A stretch of DNA of 64,000 bases from Mycolicibacterium gilvum. GTDB taxonomy: Bacteria; Actinomycetota; Actinomycetes; Mycobacteriales; Mycobacteriaceae. The first letter of the stretch is position 1; every line of letters begins with the position of its first letter. The stretch is from positions 124,001 to 188,000 of the forward strand of contig NZ_UGQM01000001.1 of the NCBI RefSeq assembly GCF_900454025.1, in the 5' to 3' direction. Positions 1-8,100 of this stretch are shown piece by piece. The position numbers and the translations under genes were made by a program. The notes under the pieces are model-generated. The model ran no database searches and had not been told where the DNA came from. It worked only from the letters and a program-made list of their open reading frames with translations.

Positions 1-2
1 AC

Positions 3-848
3 AACATCAAATGGGTCAAGTTCGACTCCGGGGCCGACGTCAACACCGCGTTCGTCGCCGATGAGCTCGACTTCGGCGCGCTGGGCTCCAGCCCGGTGGC
101 GCGCGGGCTGTCCGAACCCCTGAACATCCCCTACCAGGTCGCGTTCATCCTCGACGTGGCCGGCGACAATGAGGCGCTGGTGGCACGCAACGCCGCCGGC
201 ATCACCACGATCGCCGACCTCAGAGGCAAGCGCGTCGCCACCCCGTTCGCATCGACGGCGCATTACAGCCTGCTCGCGGCGCTGGACCAGAACGGGTTGT
301 CGCCCAACGACGTTCAACTGATCGACCTGCAGCCGCAGGCCATCCTCGCCGCGTGGGAGCGCGGTGACATCGACGCCGCCTACACGTGGCTGCCGACCCT
401 GAACGAGCTGCGCAAGACCGGCAAGGACCTCATCACCAGCCGCCAACTCGCCGCCGAGGGCAAACCCACGCTGGACCTCGCCGTGGTCTCGAGCGAATTC
501 GCGAAGTCCCACCCCGAGGTCGTCGACACCTGGCGCAAGCAGCAGGCGCGCGCCCTCGACGTCATCGCCGAGGATCCCGCAGCCGCCGCGAAAGCCATCG
601 CCGCCGAGGTCGGTCTGACACCGGAGGACATCGAAGGGCAACTGACGCAGACGGTGTTCCTGACCCCCGAGCAGGTCGCGTCGGCCGAATGGCTCGGAGA
701 CGACGGCAAGCCCGGCAATCTGGCCGCCAACCTGCAGAGCGCCTCGGAGTTCCTCGCCGAGCAGAAGCAGATCCCGGCTGCGGCGCCGCTGAAGACGTTC
801 CAGGACGGGCTCTACACCAAGGGACTGCCGGGTGTCCTCACCGAGTGA
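3..848 (+). CDS. ABC transporter substrate-binding protein (taurine/sulfonate/nitrate type), 5' end missing
   Basis: The reading frame is open from base 3, so the gene starts upstream of the window; about 281 codons are visible. The visible protein has the periplasmic-binding fold typical of TauA/SsuA/NrtA proteins: a DFGALGSSPVARG stretch early, then a hinge-like region with TTIADLRGKRVATPF near the middle, then AAWERGDIDAAYTWLPTL. In this family the protein binds an alkanesulfonate, taurine or nitrate-like anion outside the membrane and hands it to a permease. The ATPase gene follows and overlaps it by 17 bp, so the two are co-translated. The ligand cannot be read from the sequence. The permease is not downstream and is presumably upstream of the window. 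Confidence 0.88.
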   Translation, partial: NIKWVKFDSGADVNTAFVADELDFGALGSSPVARGLSEPLNIPYQVAFILDVAGDNEALVARNAAGITTIADLRGKRVATPFASTAHYSLLAALDQNGLSPNDVQLIDLQPQAILAAWERGDIDAAYTWLPTLNELRKTGKDLITSRQLAAEGKPTLDLAVVSSEFAKSHPEVVDTWRKQQARALDVIAEDPAAAAKAIAAEVGLTPEDIEGQLTQTVFLTPEQVASAEWLGDDGKPGNLAANLQSASEFLAEQKQIPAAAPLKTFQDGLYTKGLPGVLTE

Positions 849-1641
849 CACCGAACCTGTTGCGCCACAGCGACGTAGCGGTGCGATCCAGATCAGGTCG
901 GTGTCGCACCGCTACGGGCAGGGGCGTGACGAGGTCACCGCGCTGGGCCCCGTCGACCTGACCGTCGAACCGGGATCGTTCCTGGTGCTCGTCGGGGCCT
1001 CGGGTTGCGGCAAGAGCACGCTGTTGCGACTGCTGGCCGGGTTCGAGTCGCCCACAGACGGTTCGGTGGACGTCGAGGGTGTGCCGCCCACACCGGGTGT
1101 GACGGCGGGCGTGGTGTTCCAGCAGCCGCGGCTGTTCCCGTGGCGCACCGTCGGCGGCAATGTCGAGCTCGCACTGAAGTACGCGAAAGTGCCGCGCGAC
1201 AAGCGTTCTGAGCGGCGTGACGAGCTACTCGAGCGGGTCGGTCTCGGCGGGACCGCGGGACGGCGCATCTGGGAGATCAGCGGCGGGCAGCAGCAGCGGG
1301 TCGCGATCGCCCGGGCGCTGGCCGCCGAGACCCCGCTCTTCCTGCTCGACGAACCGTTCGCGGCGCTCGACGCGTTGACCCGGGAACGGCTGCAGGAGGA
1401 CGTCCGTCAGGTCAGCGCCGAATCGGGCAGGACGACGGTGTTCGTCACCCACAGCGCCGACGAGGCGGCGTTCCTCGGCTCCAGGATCGTCGTGCTGACC
1501 CGCCGGCCCGGACAGATCGCGCTCGACATCCCGGTCGATCTGCCGCGCACGGGCGTCGATCCCGAGGAGTTGCGGCGGTCGCCGGAGTACGGCGAGTTGA
1601 GGGCGGAGGTGGGTGCCGCGGTGAGAAGAGCCGCGGCGTAG
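832..1641 (+). CDS. ABC transporter ATP-binding protein (TauB/SsuB type)
   Basis: The 269-residue protein carries all nucleotide-binding motifs: Walker A GASGCGKST, Q-loop FQQPRLFPW, signature SGGQQQR, Walker B LFLLDEP and H-loop VTHSADEA. The FQQPRLFPWRTV stretch is typical of ATPases that drive taurine, sulfonate or nitrate importers. The GTG start at 832 lies inside the end of the substrate-binding gene and gives a protein of normal family length. The preceding binding-protein gene and the 17-bp overlap indicate one importer operon. The gene after it is unrelated, so the operon probably ends here. The substrate is an inference from the family only. Confidence 0.9.
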   Translation: MSSPSDTEPVAPQRRSGAIQIRSVSHRYGQGRDEVTALGPVDLTVEPGSFLVLVGASGCGKSTLLRLLAGFESPTDGSVDVEGVPPTPGVTAGVVFQQPRLFPWRTVGGNVELALKYAKVPRDKRSERRDELLERVGLGGTAGRRIWEISGGQQQRVAIARALAAETPLFLLDEPFAALDALTRERLQEDVRQVSAESGRTTVFVTHSADEAAFLGSRIVVLTRRPGQIALDIPVDLPRTGVDPEELRRSPEYGELRAEVGAAVRRAAA

Positions 1642-1731
1642 CCGCAGATCTCGAAACGGCACCGATCGGGCATCGACCTGAAATTTCCCGTGCGTCGGAT
1701 GCGCTGCGGGCCGCACGATATCGGCGTGAGC

Positions 1732-2133
1732 ATGGTTGTCGAACGCGGGTTAGCCCGATGCCCGCGCTGCGTCGGGGTCGCCGATTACGTCTTCATCGAG
1801 CCGGCGGAACCAGGGCCGCGCGGATTGCGATACGAGGTGCGGTGCCGCAAGTGCGGCGAGTACTACAGCGAGGACAGCCGGACGGTGGCCAATCTGCCGG
1901 CGGTGGTCGAGGAGTCGTTGCACTGGCCGCCGGATCTGGAGCCGGTTCCGCCGCGCGACTGGCGCAACGAGGTCCGCGAGAAGTGGGCGGTCACCGCGGA
2001 GCGCGGCAAGACCGAGCTGGAGGCGCTGGGGCAGCAGGTGCACACCGTGTTCGACCTCACGCGGACGTGGGTCGAGGAGCGCCGGGCGGCGCGGACGCTG
2101 AATCAGACCGGCGGGTACGCGGGAGGCGGATAA
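1732..2133 (+). CDS. hypothetical protein with two CxxC pairs (zinc-ribbon-like)
   Basis: The 133-residue protein opens with CPRC and has CRKC about 30 residues later, an arrangement that could bind one zinc ion. The C-terminal half is charged and helical (REKWAVTAERGKTELEALGQQ). I do not recognise a family. ATG 1732 is preferred because it lies just ahead of the conserved-looking core; GTG 1726 and an upstream ATG at 1690 are in the same frame. No good ribosome binding site decides the start. It is separated by 90 bp from the ABC genes and overlaps the end of a small convergent ORF on the other strand. Confidence 0.6.
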   Translation: MVVERGLARCPRCVGVADYVFIEPAEPGPRGLRYEVRCRKCGEYYSEDSRTVANLPAVVEESLHWPPDLEPVPPRDWRNEVREKWAVTAERGKTELEALGQQVHTVFDLTRTWVEERRAARTLNQTGGYAGGG

Positions 2134-2213
2134 ACCCCGCGCAGGATCCACGCGAACCAGTTGATGCCGTACTCGAGCTCGTCGCTCGCGTCGTAATCCG
2201 GATTCGGATCCAT
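2103..2213 (-). CDS. small 36-residue protein, tyrosine/proline-rich C-terminus
   Basis: On the minus strand an ATG at 2213 opens a 36-codon frame ending at a TGA at 2103-2105. It is preceded 8 bases upstream by GGAGAGG, a strong ribosome binding site. The product starts MDPNPDYDASDELEYGINW and ends VYPPPAYPPV. It is acidic at the start, has a short aromatic/hydrophobic centre (INWFAWIL) and a proline-rich tail, and does not look like random codons. The last 31 bp overlap the 3' end of the convergent zinc-ribbon gene. No function is assigned. The good ribosome binding site and biased composition are the only support; comparison with other mycobacteria would decide. Confidence 0.55.
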   Translation of the reverse strand: MDPNPDYDASDELEYGINWFAWILRGVYPPPAYPPV

Positions 2214-2323
2214 CGCGCCACCTCTCCGTCACCCTCGACCACCTACGGTGGCCTGGCACGAGTCTAGACCTGCGTGATTCAGGACAACACCGCAACGGCC
2301 TAGACTGCACCAACCAGTTAGTA

Positions 2324-2340
2324 GACCGCGATCGCCGGTC
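2324..2340. promoter_or_regulatory. candidate TetR operator (weak inverted repeat)
   Basis: GACCG and CGGTC form 5-bp arms around a 7-bp centre, 26 bp before the TetR-family start at 2367. The position suits autoregulation, but the arms are short and could be chance in GC-rich DNA. Confidence 0.25.
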
Positions 2341-2366
2341 GTGCCGAGTGCCTGAAGTGAGCCGCC

Positions 2367-3035
2367 ATGTCAGAGTCCGTAGTGAACTCCGGGTCGACCA
2401 ACGGGATGTCCCGTCGCGAGGAACTGCTGGCCGTCGCCACCAAACTGTTCGCCGCGCGCGGCTACCACGGCACCCGGATGGACGACGTGGCCGACGCGGT
2501 GGGTCTGAACAAGGCCACCGTCTACCACTACTACGCCAGCAAGTCGCTGATCCTCTACGACATCTACAAGGGCGCCGCCGATTTCACCGTCGACGCGCTG
2601 CACGACGATCCGAGCGCGTCGGCGCGGGAGACGATCTACCACTTCACCCGGCGTCTGCTCGTCGGCATCGCCAGCGACATCGAGCGCGCGGCGGTGTACT
2701 TCCAGGAGGGTCCCTACATTTCCGAATGGTTCACCGAGGAGCAGGTGGACTACATCAGGGAGAAAGAGGCCCAGGTCTACGAGCACGTCCGCGACGTGAT
2801 CGACCGCGGCATCGCCAGCGGCGAGTTCAACGACTGTGACTCGCACGTGCTCGCGCTGGGCTACATCGGGATGACGCTGGGCTCCTACCGCTGGTTGCGG
2901 CCCCACGGCAGACGCACCGCACAGGAGATCGCCGTCGAGTTCAGTTCGGCACTGCTGCGCGGGCTGATCCGCGACGAGACCGTGCGCGCGACCTCGCCGC
3001 TGGGCGTCGGCATCGACGTCACTGCGAAGCAGTAG
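2367..3035 (+). CDS. TetR/AcrR family transcriptional regulator
   Basis: The 222-residue protein has an N-terminal TetR helix-turn-helix: ELLAVATKLFAARGYHGTRMDDVADAVGLNKATVYHYYASKSLILYDI, in short segments over residues 20-65. The all-helical ligand-binding part follows. Length is normal for TetR regulators. The C-terminal half (FQEGPYISEW, then GSYRWLRPHGRRTAQEIA) resembles mycobacterial TetR regulators of fatty-acid or sterol catabolism such as the KstR2/FadR branch, but I cannot assign an orthologue. The ATG start follows a moderately good context. The gene overlaps the convergent peptidase by 17 bp at its 3' end. The adjacent small ORF, the peptidase and the ABC genes are all possible targets. 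Confidence 0.85.
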   Translation: MSESVVNSGSTNGMSRREELLAVATKLFAARGYHGTRMDDVADAVGLNKATVYHYYASKSLILYDIYKGAADFTVDALHDDPSASARETIYHFTRRLLVGIASDIERAAVYFQEGPYISEWFTEEQVDYIREKEAQVYEHVRDVIDRGIASGEFNDCDSHVLALGYIGMTLGSYRWLRPHGRRTAQEIAVEFSSALLRGLIRDETVRATSPLGVGIDVTAKQ

Positions 3036-4110
3036 GCCTGCTGTCGGGTCCGGGTCCGCCGAGGAAACGGGTCAGCACCGCAGCCATGTCCGGGATCGCG
3101 CTGCGGGCGATCACCTCGTACCCGTGGGTGCTCAGCGTCGGCAGGCACAGCAGGCCCGCTCGGGCGCAGGCTCCGTTGGCCTTCGAATGGGACGCGTCGG
3201 ATTCGAACGCCCCGAGCACCGCGGACTGCGGGTGGAGTTCCAGACCACGCGCGACGTCCATCAGGCCGTCGGCCACGTCCCGGTCGTAGATGCACATCGC
3301 GTCGCCGTAGGCGACGATCGGGCCGCCGTGCACCGAGGTCCCGTACTCGGGTTCGGTCGGCCCCACCTCCAGGGCCAGCGTGAGTTCGCCGGGCAGGGTT
3401 CGGCTGGCGTACGTGCCGCCGAGCCCGCCGAGTTCCTCGTTGACGGTGAACACGAAGTACACGTCGCCGGTGGGTGCCGGCCCGCTGCTCAACTCTGCCG
3501 CGCACATCAGCAGTGCTGTCACCGCGGCGCGGTCGTCGAGGAAATAGCAGCCGAGGTAGTCGTGGCCGACTTCGGTGAGCGTGCGCCGAGTGCGCTCGAC
3601 ACACACCCGGGTCCCCGCAGCGACGCCTGCCTGCGTGAGCTCGTCGGAGGTGAGGCCGGTGAAGACGTACACGTCGGGCCAGTCCAGGGCCTTGTCACCC
3701 TGGTCCGGCTTCGTTCGCCAGATCCGGGTGGACTCGTGGGTGGTGTGTTCGGAGCCCAGGGCGAGCACGCCGCACACCGTGGTGTGCGAGCCCAGCACCG
3801 CGACCGGGCCGAGCCCGAAGTTGCCCGGGTACATCGTGCCCAGTGGCGTCAGATGCAGGATGCCGTCGGGATCAACGCGTTTGACCAGCATCGACAGCTC
3901 GTCCATGTGTGCCATGACCCGCACCGCGGGCCCGTCCCCGCCGCGCAACACCCCGACCAGGTTGCCGGCGGTATCCACCCAGGTCTCGTCGACGATCGGT
4001 GCGAGTTCGCGTCGGCAGACCTCACGCACCGCGTCCTCCTGCCCGCACGGCCCGTACGCGAGAAGTAGTTCCTGCAACAGCGTGCGGTAGTCCTGCTCGT
4101 CAACGGCCAT
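3019..4110 (-). CDS. M42-family (FrvX-like) metallopeptidase
   Basis: The 363-residue protein has the metal-binding signatures of the M42/M18/M20 clan of dinuclear zinc aminopeptidases. These are HMDE (residues ~68-71), a DDRAAV motif near 196-201 with its bridging Asp, the catalytic EELGG near 229-233 and a C-terminal THGYE histidine. ESDASHS near 304 is also typical. Its length suits M42 glucanase-like aminopeptidases. It is cytosolic, since no signal sequence is present. The start lies 50 bp from the divergent DUF72 gene. The peptide substrate is unknown. Confidence 0.85.
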   Translation of the reverse strand: MAVDEQDYRTLLQELLLAYGPCGQEDAVREVCRRELAPIVDETWVDTAGNLVGVLRGGDGPAVRVMAHMDELSMLVKRVDPDGILHLTPLGTMYPGNFGLGPVAVLGSHTTVCGVLALGSEHTTHESTRIWRTKPDQGDKALDWPDVYVFTGLTSDELTQAGVAAGTRVCVERTRRTLTEVGHDYLGCYFLDDRAAVTALLMCAAELSSGPAPTGDVYFVFTVNEELGGLGGTYASRTLPGELTLALEVGPTEPEYGTSVHGGPIVAYGDAMCIYDRDVADGLMDVARGLELHPQSAVLGAFESDASHSKANGACARAGLLCLPTLSTHGYEVIARSAIPDMAAVLTRFLGGPGPDSRPTASQ

Positions 4111-4160
4111 GCCCTGAGATTGCCCCGAGCCTGCGGCTCAAACCGGGGTACCTGGTCGGG

Positions 4161-4889
4161 ATGAGCGTGCGAATCGGCACCTCGGGCTGGGCGTACACCC
4201 ACTGGCGCGGCGTTCTCTACGAACCGGGCCTGCCGACCACCCGATGGCTGCAGCGTTATGTCGACGAGTTCGACACCGTGGAGCTCAACGGCAGCTTCTA
4301 CCGCTGGCCCTCCGACGCGCAGTTCGAGCGCTGGCGAGACCAGTTGCCCGACGGTTTCGTGATGGCCGTGAAGGCGGCGCGGGGCCTGACCCATGCCCGC
4401 CGGCTGCGTTCGCCCGAGGTGTGGGTGGAGCGGTTGGAGCGCGGCTGGCGGGCGCTCGGAGAGCGCAAGGGGCCGCTGCTGGTGCAACTGCACCCCGCGC
4501 TGGAACGCGACGACGCGCGGCTCGACCGTTTCCTCGGCGTGATGCCCGCGGACATCCCCGTGGCCGTCGAGTTCCGGCATCCGTCGTGGGACGACCCGCA
4601 GGTGTACGAACTTCTGGAGCGCCACGATGCGGCCTACGTCGTGATGAGCGGCGCGCACCTCCCGTGCATCCTGAAGGCGACCGCGTCGCTGGTGTACGTG
4701 CGGCTGCACGGGCCGGACCCCGACGCGTTGTACGGCGGGTCCTACAGCGCCGACGACCTGCGGTGGTGGGCCGACCGGATCCGGGAGTGGACGGCACAGG
4801 GCAGGGACGTGGTGGTGTACTTCAACAACGACCTGGGCGGCAACGCCGTGCGCAATGCGCGGGATCTGAAAGCGGCCCTGAGCCGGTGA
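4161..4889 (+). CDS. DUF72 (YecE-like) family protein
   Basis: The 242-residue protein opens with VRIGTSGWAYTHWRG and continues with the family hallmarks EFDTVELNGSFYRWPS, GFVMAVKAARGLTH and VAVEFRHPSW. A VYVRLHGPD stretch and a C-terminal VVYFNNDLGGNAVRNA complete the fold, a TIM-barrel-like domain of unknown function. The frame is open upstream to 3999, but ATG 4161 gives the conserved N-terminus and avoids overlapping the divergent peptidase. The protein has no signal or membrane segment. Biochemical activity is not established for the family. Confidence 0.87.
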   Translation: MSVRIGTSGWAYTHWRGVLYEPGLPTTRWLQRYVDEFDTVELNGSFYRWPSDAQFERWRDQLPDGFVMAVKAARGLTHARRLRSPEVWVERLERGWRALGERKGPLLVQLHPALERDDARLDRFLGVMPADIPVAVEFRHPSWDDPQVYELLERHDAAYVVMSGAHLPCILKATASLVYVRLHGPDPDALYGGSYSADDLRWWADRIREWTAQGRDVVVYFNNDLGGNAVRNARDLKAALSR

Positions 4890-4926
4890 CGGCGAGACCG
4901 CGAACCCGCCTCGATATGCTCTGCCA

Positions 4927-5367
4927 ATGCCGCTGGTGAGTAAGACCGTCGAGGTCTCCGCATCCGCCGAGACGATCATGGCGATCGTCGCCGACTTCGA
5001 GAAGTACCCGGAGTGGAACGAAGAGATCAAGGGATGCTGGATCCTGGCGCGCTACAACGACGGCCGACCCAGCCAGCTGCGCCTCGACGTGGTCGTGCAG
5101 GGCCAGGCCGGCACCTTCATCACCGCCGTGTACTACCCGGCCGAGAACCAGATCTTCACGATGCTGCAGCAGGGTGACCACTTCACCAAGCAGGAGCAGC
5201 GGTTCGCCGTGGTCCCGATGGGCCCGACCTCGCTGCTGACCGTCGACCTGGACGTCGAGGTCAGCATGCCGGTGCCGGCCGTCATGGTGAAGAAGGTCAT
5301 CGGCGACACCCTGGACTACCTCGCGGAGAATCTGAAGACCCGGGCCGAGCACCTCACCGCGTCGTAG
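4927..5367 (+). CDS. SRPBCC family protein (Rv0164/TB18.5-like)
   Basis: The 146-residue protein has the START/polyketide-cyclase-like fold pattern: KTVEVSASAETIMAIVADFEKYPEWNEEIK at the start, a mid-region beta-sheet, and a C-terminal helix (VKKVIGDTLDYLAENLKT). Such proteins bind hydrophobic ligands in a cavity. Its place immediately before the divergent Mce1R/FadD5 pair matches Rv0164 in M. tuberculosis, which supports orthology by synteny. The specific ligand is unknown. It converges with mce1R at a 7-bp gap. Confidence 0.82.
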   Translation: MPLVSKTVEVSASAETIMAIVADFEKYPEWNEEIKGCWILARYNDGRPSQLRLDVVVQGQAGTFITAVYYPAENQIFTMLQQGDHFTKQEQRFAVVPMGPTSLLTVDLDVEVSMPVPAVMVKKVIGDTLDYLAENLKTRAEHLTAS

Positions 5368-5374
5368 AACGGCG

Positions 5375-6061
5375 TCAGCTCCAGAGCCCCACCTGCTCCA
5401 GCCACGCGATGAGCCGGTGCAGGCCGTCGGTGAACTGGCCCCGGGTCAGCTCGACGACCACGTCGACGTCGCCTCGGCGCAGCGCAGCGATCAGCTCGGC
5501 GTGGCTGACCACTGCCTGCGCGCCCCAGTCGTCGTCTGAGGCGAACAACTGCGGTGGCAGGTACCGGGCGGCGTGCAGCAGGAACCACGAGAGTTTGACG
5601 CGTCCCGCCGCTCGATTGAAGGTGCGGTGAAACTCGAACTCCGCCTGGGCGATTCGCTGGACGTCGCGTTGCTCCACCGCCGATGCCAGCGTGTCGTTCA
5701 GGCGCGACAACTGTTCGATCTGTTCCTCGGTGATACGCCGGGTGGCCGTCGCGGCGAGCTCCTGGGCGATTGTCGACTGTAGCCAGAAGATGTCCTCGAT
5801 GTCGTTGCGCGACAAGGGAATCACCCGATGCCCGCGGTGGGGCTCGAGCTCGACCATGCCCTCGCCACGCAGTGTGCGCAACGCTTCACGCACCGGTGTG
5901 ATGCTGACGCCCAACCGGGCCGCTGTCTCGTCGAGCCGGATGAACGATTCGGGCCGGAGGGCGCCGGTCATGATCTCGACCCGCAGTCGCGCGGCCACCT
6001 CGTCGGAGAGCTGCTCGCGCCGCACCGCGCCCGCGGTGCGGGCTCTGGCGGGCGCGTTCAT
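5375..6061 (-). CDS. mce1R: GntR-family (FCD) regulator Mce1R of the mce1 operon
   Basis: The N-terminal winged helix-turn-helix (QLSDEVAARLRVEIMTGALRP, then LDETAARLGVSITPVREALRTLRGEG) and the following all-helical FCD ligand domain are typical of the FadR subfamily. In M. tuberculosis Mce1R represses the mce1 operon and may sense a fatty-acid-like ligand. The gene is divergent from fadD5, as in M. tuberculosis. I chose ATG 6061 (228 residues, normal FCD length). An in-frame ATG at 6166 would give 263 residues, close to the annotated M. tuberculosis length, but it lies directly against a palindrome that is better explained as an operator. The start is therefore uncertain. Confidence 0.85.
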   Translation of the reverse strand: MNAPARARTAGAVRREQLSDEVAARLRVEIMTGALRPESFIRLDETAARLGVSITPVREALRTLRGEGMVELEPHRGHRVIPLSRNDIEDIFWLQSTIAQELAATATRRITEEQIEQLSRLNDTLASAVEQRDVQRIAQAEFEFHRTFNRAAGRVKLSWFLLHAARYLPPQLFASDDDWGAQAVVSHAELIAALRRGDVDVVVELTRGQFTDGLHRLIAWLEQVGLWS

Positions 6062-6167
6062 CGCATCTGCTGCTCTCACTTCGGTGCCGCGGGCCGAGGG
6101 TGGCCGATTCTCCGGGAGGGTTGTCCCGAAGACTCCGGGATCATAGTGTGACCCGGACGACATCATG

Positions 6168-6177
6168 TTTGATCAAA
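6168..6177. promoter_or_regulatory. candidate Mce1R operator, palindrome TTTGATCAAA
   Basis: A perfect 10-bp palindrome, TTTGATCAAA, lies between mce1R and fadD5, 27 bp before the fadD5 ATG at 6205. FCD-type GntR regulators commonly bind short palindromes of this size in the divergent intergenic region. The location suits repression of fadD5 and autoregulation. It is not experimentally supported here. Confidence 0.5.
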
Positions 6178-6204
6178 TGTCATACTTCCGCAAATCCCTC
6201 GACG

Positions 6205-7887
6205 ATGGAGCGAAAGACGTTGACCGACCCCACGGGCCTGTCCGGATCAGCCACCGAGCAGCCGAACCTGGCGCGCAGGCGGAACTGGGCCAACCAGCTC
6301 TCCCGGCACGCGCTGATGCAACCGGACACCGTGGCGCTGAGGTTTCTCGGCCGGTCCACCACCTGGGGTGAACTTGACCGCCGGGTCACCGCGCTGGCAG
6401 GTGCGTTGCACGAGCGCGGCGTCGGGTTCGGCGACCGCGTCCTGATCCTGATGCTCAACCGGACCGAGTTCATGGAGTCGGTCCTGGCGGTCAACAAGCT
6501 CGGCGGCATCGCGGTCCCGGTGAACTTCCGGATGACGCCGTCGGAGATCGCGTTCCTGGTGTCCGACTGCGCCGCCGAGGTCGTCATCACCGAATCGGTG
6601 TTGGAGAACGTGGCGACCGCCGTCCGCGACATCGACCCGAAGCTGGCCACGGTGATCGTCGCCGGCGGCACCTCGCGCGACGACGTCCTCGACTACGACG
6701 ACGTGCTGGCCTCCACCACCGCAGCGCCGCCGCTGGTCGACATCCCGGACGACTCTCCGGCGCTGATCATGTACACCTCGGGGACCACCGGGCGGCCCAA
6801 GGGCGCGGTGCTGACCCACAACAACCTCGCGGGTCAGGCGATGACGCTGCTGTTCACCAACGGCGCGGACATCAACCACGACACCGGGTTCATCGGTGTG
6901 CCGTTCTTCCACATCGCCGGCGTCGGCAGCATCGTGTCCGGCATGATGCTTGGCCGGCCGACCGTCATCTATCCCCTGGGCGCCTTCGATCCGAACGAAC
7001 TGCTCGACGTCCTCGAAGCGGAGAAGGTGACGGGCATCTTCCTCGTCCCGGCCCAGTGGCAGGCAGTGTGCGCCGCCCAGAAGGCCAACCCGCGCAACCT
7101 CAAATTGCGCTTTCTGTCCTGGGGCGCCGCGCCCGCGTCGGACACGCTGCTGCGGCAGATGTCGGAGACCTTCCCGGGTGCCCAGATCCTCGCCGCGTTC
7201 GGGCAGACCGAGATGTCACCGGTTACGTGCATGCTGTTGGGCGACGACGCGCTGCGCAAACTCGGCTCGGTCGGCAAGGTGATCCCGACGGTGTCGGCGC
7301 GCATCGTCGACGAAGACATGAACGACGTCCCCATCGGTCAGGTGGGCGAGATCGTCTACCGCGCACCCACTTTGATGACCGGTTACTGGAACAACCCCAC
7401 CGCGACCGCAGAAGCGTTCGCGGGCGGCTGGTTTCACTCCGGTGACCTGGTGCGACAGGACGAAGAGGGTTACATCTGGGTCGTCGACCGTAAAAAGGAC
7501 ATGATCATCTCGGGCGGCGAGAACATCTACTGCGCCGAGGTGGAGAACGTCCTCGCCTCCCACCCCGACATCGTCGAGGTGGCCGTGATCGGTCGCTCCC
7601 ACCGCAAGTGGGGTGAGGTTCCCGTTGCTGTGGCGGTACTGCGGAGTTCGCTGAACTCGACCGGTTCCGGACGGTTGGAGCTCACCGATCTCGAGCAGTT
7701 CCTCGGCGACCGCCTGGCCCGCTACAAGCACCCCAAAGCGATCGAAATCGTCGAGGCCCTGCCCCGAAACCCCGCCGGCAAGGTGCTCAAGACGGAACTG
7801 CGCGTGCGCTTCGGCAGCGAGGAGTCCGTTGACGCCGGCGAAAGTGCCACTGCGGCAACATCTTCTGCGGCAGCGCCGAAGGATTAG
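6205..7887 (+). CDS. fadD5: fatty-acid-CoA ligase FadD5
   Basis: The 560-residue protein is an ANL-superfamily acyl-CoA synthetase. The AMP/ATP loop MYTSGTTGRPKGAV is near residues 189-202. Motif FGQTEMSPV is mid-protein, and the hinge GWFHSGDLVRQDEEGYIWVVDR and the C-terminal lysine region NPAGKVLKTELR are present. It activates fatty acids with ATP and CoA; in M. tuberculosis FadD5 is linked to recycling lipid brought in by Mce1. The frame is open from 6100, but ATG 6205 gives the family N-terminus and leaves room for the regulator's operator. It is the first gene of the mce1 cluster, 213 bp before yrbE1A. Confidence 0.93.
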   Translation: MERKTLTDPTGLSGSATEQPNLARRRNWANQLSRHALMQPDTVALRFLGRSTTWGELDRRVTALAGALHERGVGFGDRVLILMLNRTEFMESVLAVNKLGGIAVPVNFRMTPSEIAFLVSDCAAEVVITESVLENVATAVRDIDPKLATVIVAGGTSRDDVLDYDDVLASTTAAPPLVDIPDDSPALIMYTSGTTGRPKGAVLTHNNLAGQAMTLLFTNGADINHDTGFIGVPFFHIAGVGSIVSGMMLGRPTVIYPLGAFDPNELLDVLEAEKVTGIFLVPAQWQAVCAAQKANPRNLKLRFLSWGAAPASDTLLRQMSETFPGAQILAAFGQTEMSPVTCMLLGDDALRKLGSVGKVIPTVSARIVDEDMNDVPIGQVGEIVYRAPTLMTGYWNNPTATAEAFAGGWFHSGDLVRQDEEGYIWVVDRKKDMIISGGENIYCAEVENVLASHPDIVEVAVIGRSHRKWGEVPVAVAVLRSSLNSTGSGRLELTDLEQFLGDRLARYKHPKAIEIVEALPRNPAGKVLKTELRVRFGSEESVDAGESATAATSSAAAPKD

Positions 7888-7989
7888 CGGGTGCGTCGGA
7901 CGTCACCTAACGGTTCAGGACGCAATCGCGTCGATGCGGTACATGCGGCCCAGAGCATCGGGTACAGTCCTGTGGTCTGTAGCACTACT

Positions 7990-8009
7990 GGCCGGTAGGG
8001 AAACCGGCC
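7990..8009 (+). promoter_or_regulatory. stem-loop in the fadD5-yrbE1A intergenic region
   Basis: GGCCGGT and ACCGGCC form a perfect 7-bp stem with a 6-base loop, about 90 bp before yrbE1A. No T-run follows, so it is not a classical terminator. The 213-bp gap (7888-8100) is the only large gap inside the mce1 cluster and otherwise shows no coding sequence. The equivalent gap in M. tuberculosis has been reported to have promoter activity, so this structure could act on transcription or RNA stability at the fadD5/yrbE1A junction. Confidence 0.4.
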
Positions 8010-8100
8010 TCACACGGACGGGGATCAGGCTGGAAGGGAGCGTGCGACAGGTGCTGCCAGTGCGCTACGCCAGTGATGAGGACGTCGCGGGAGCCCGCCG

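Noticed and set aside
3999..4160. Upstream extension of the DUF72 protein to 3999
   Set aside because: The extra 54 residues overlap the divergent peptidase coding region and are not family-like.
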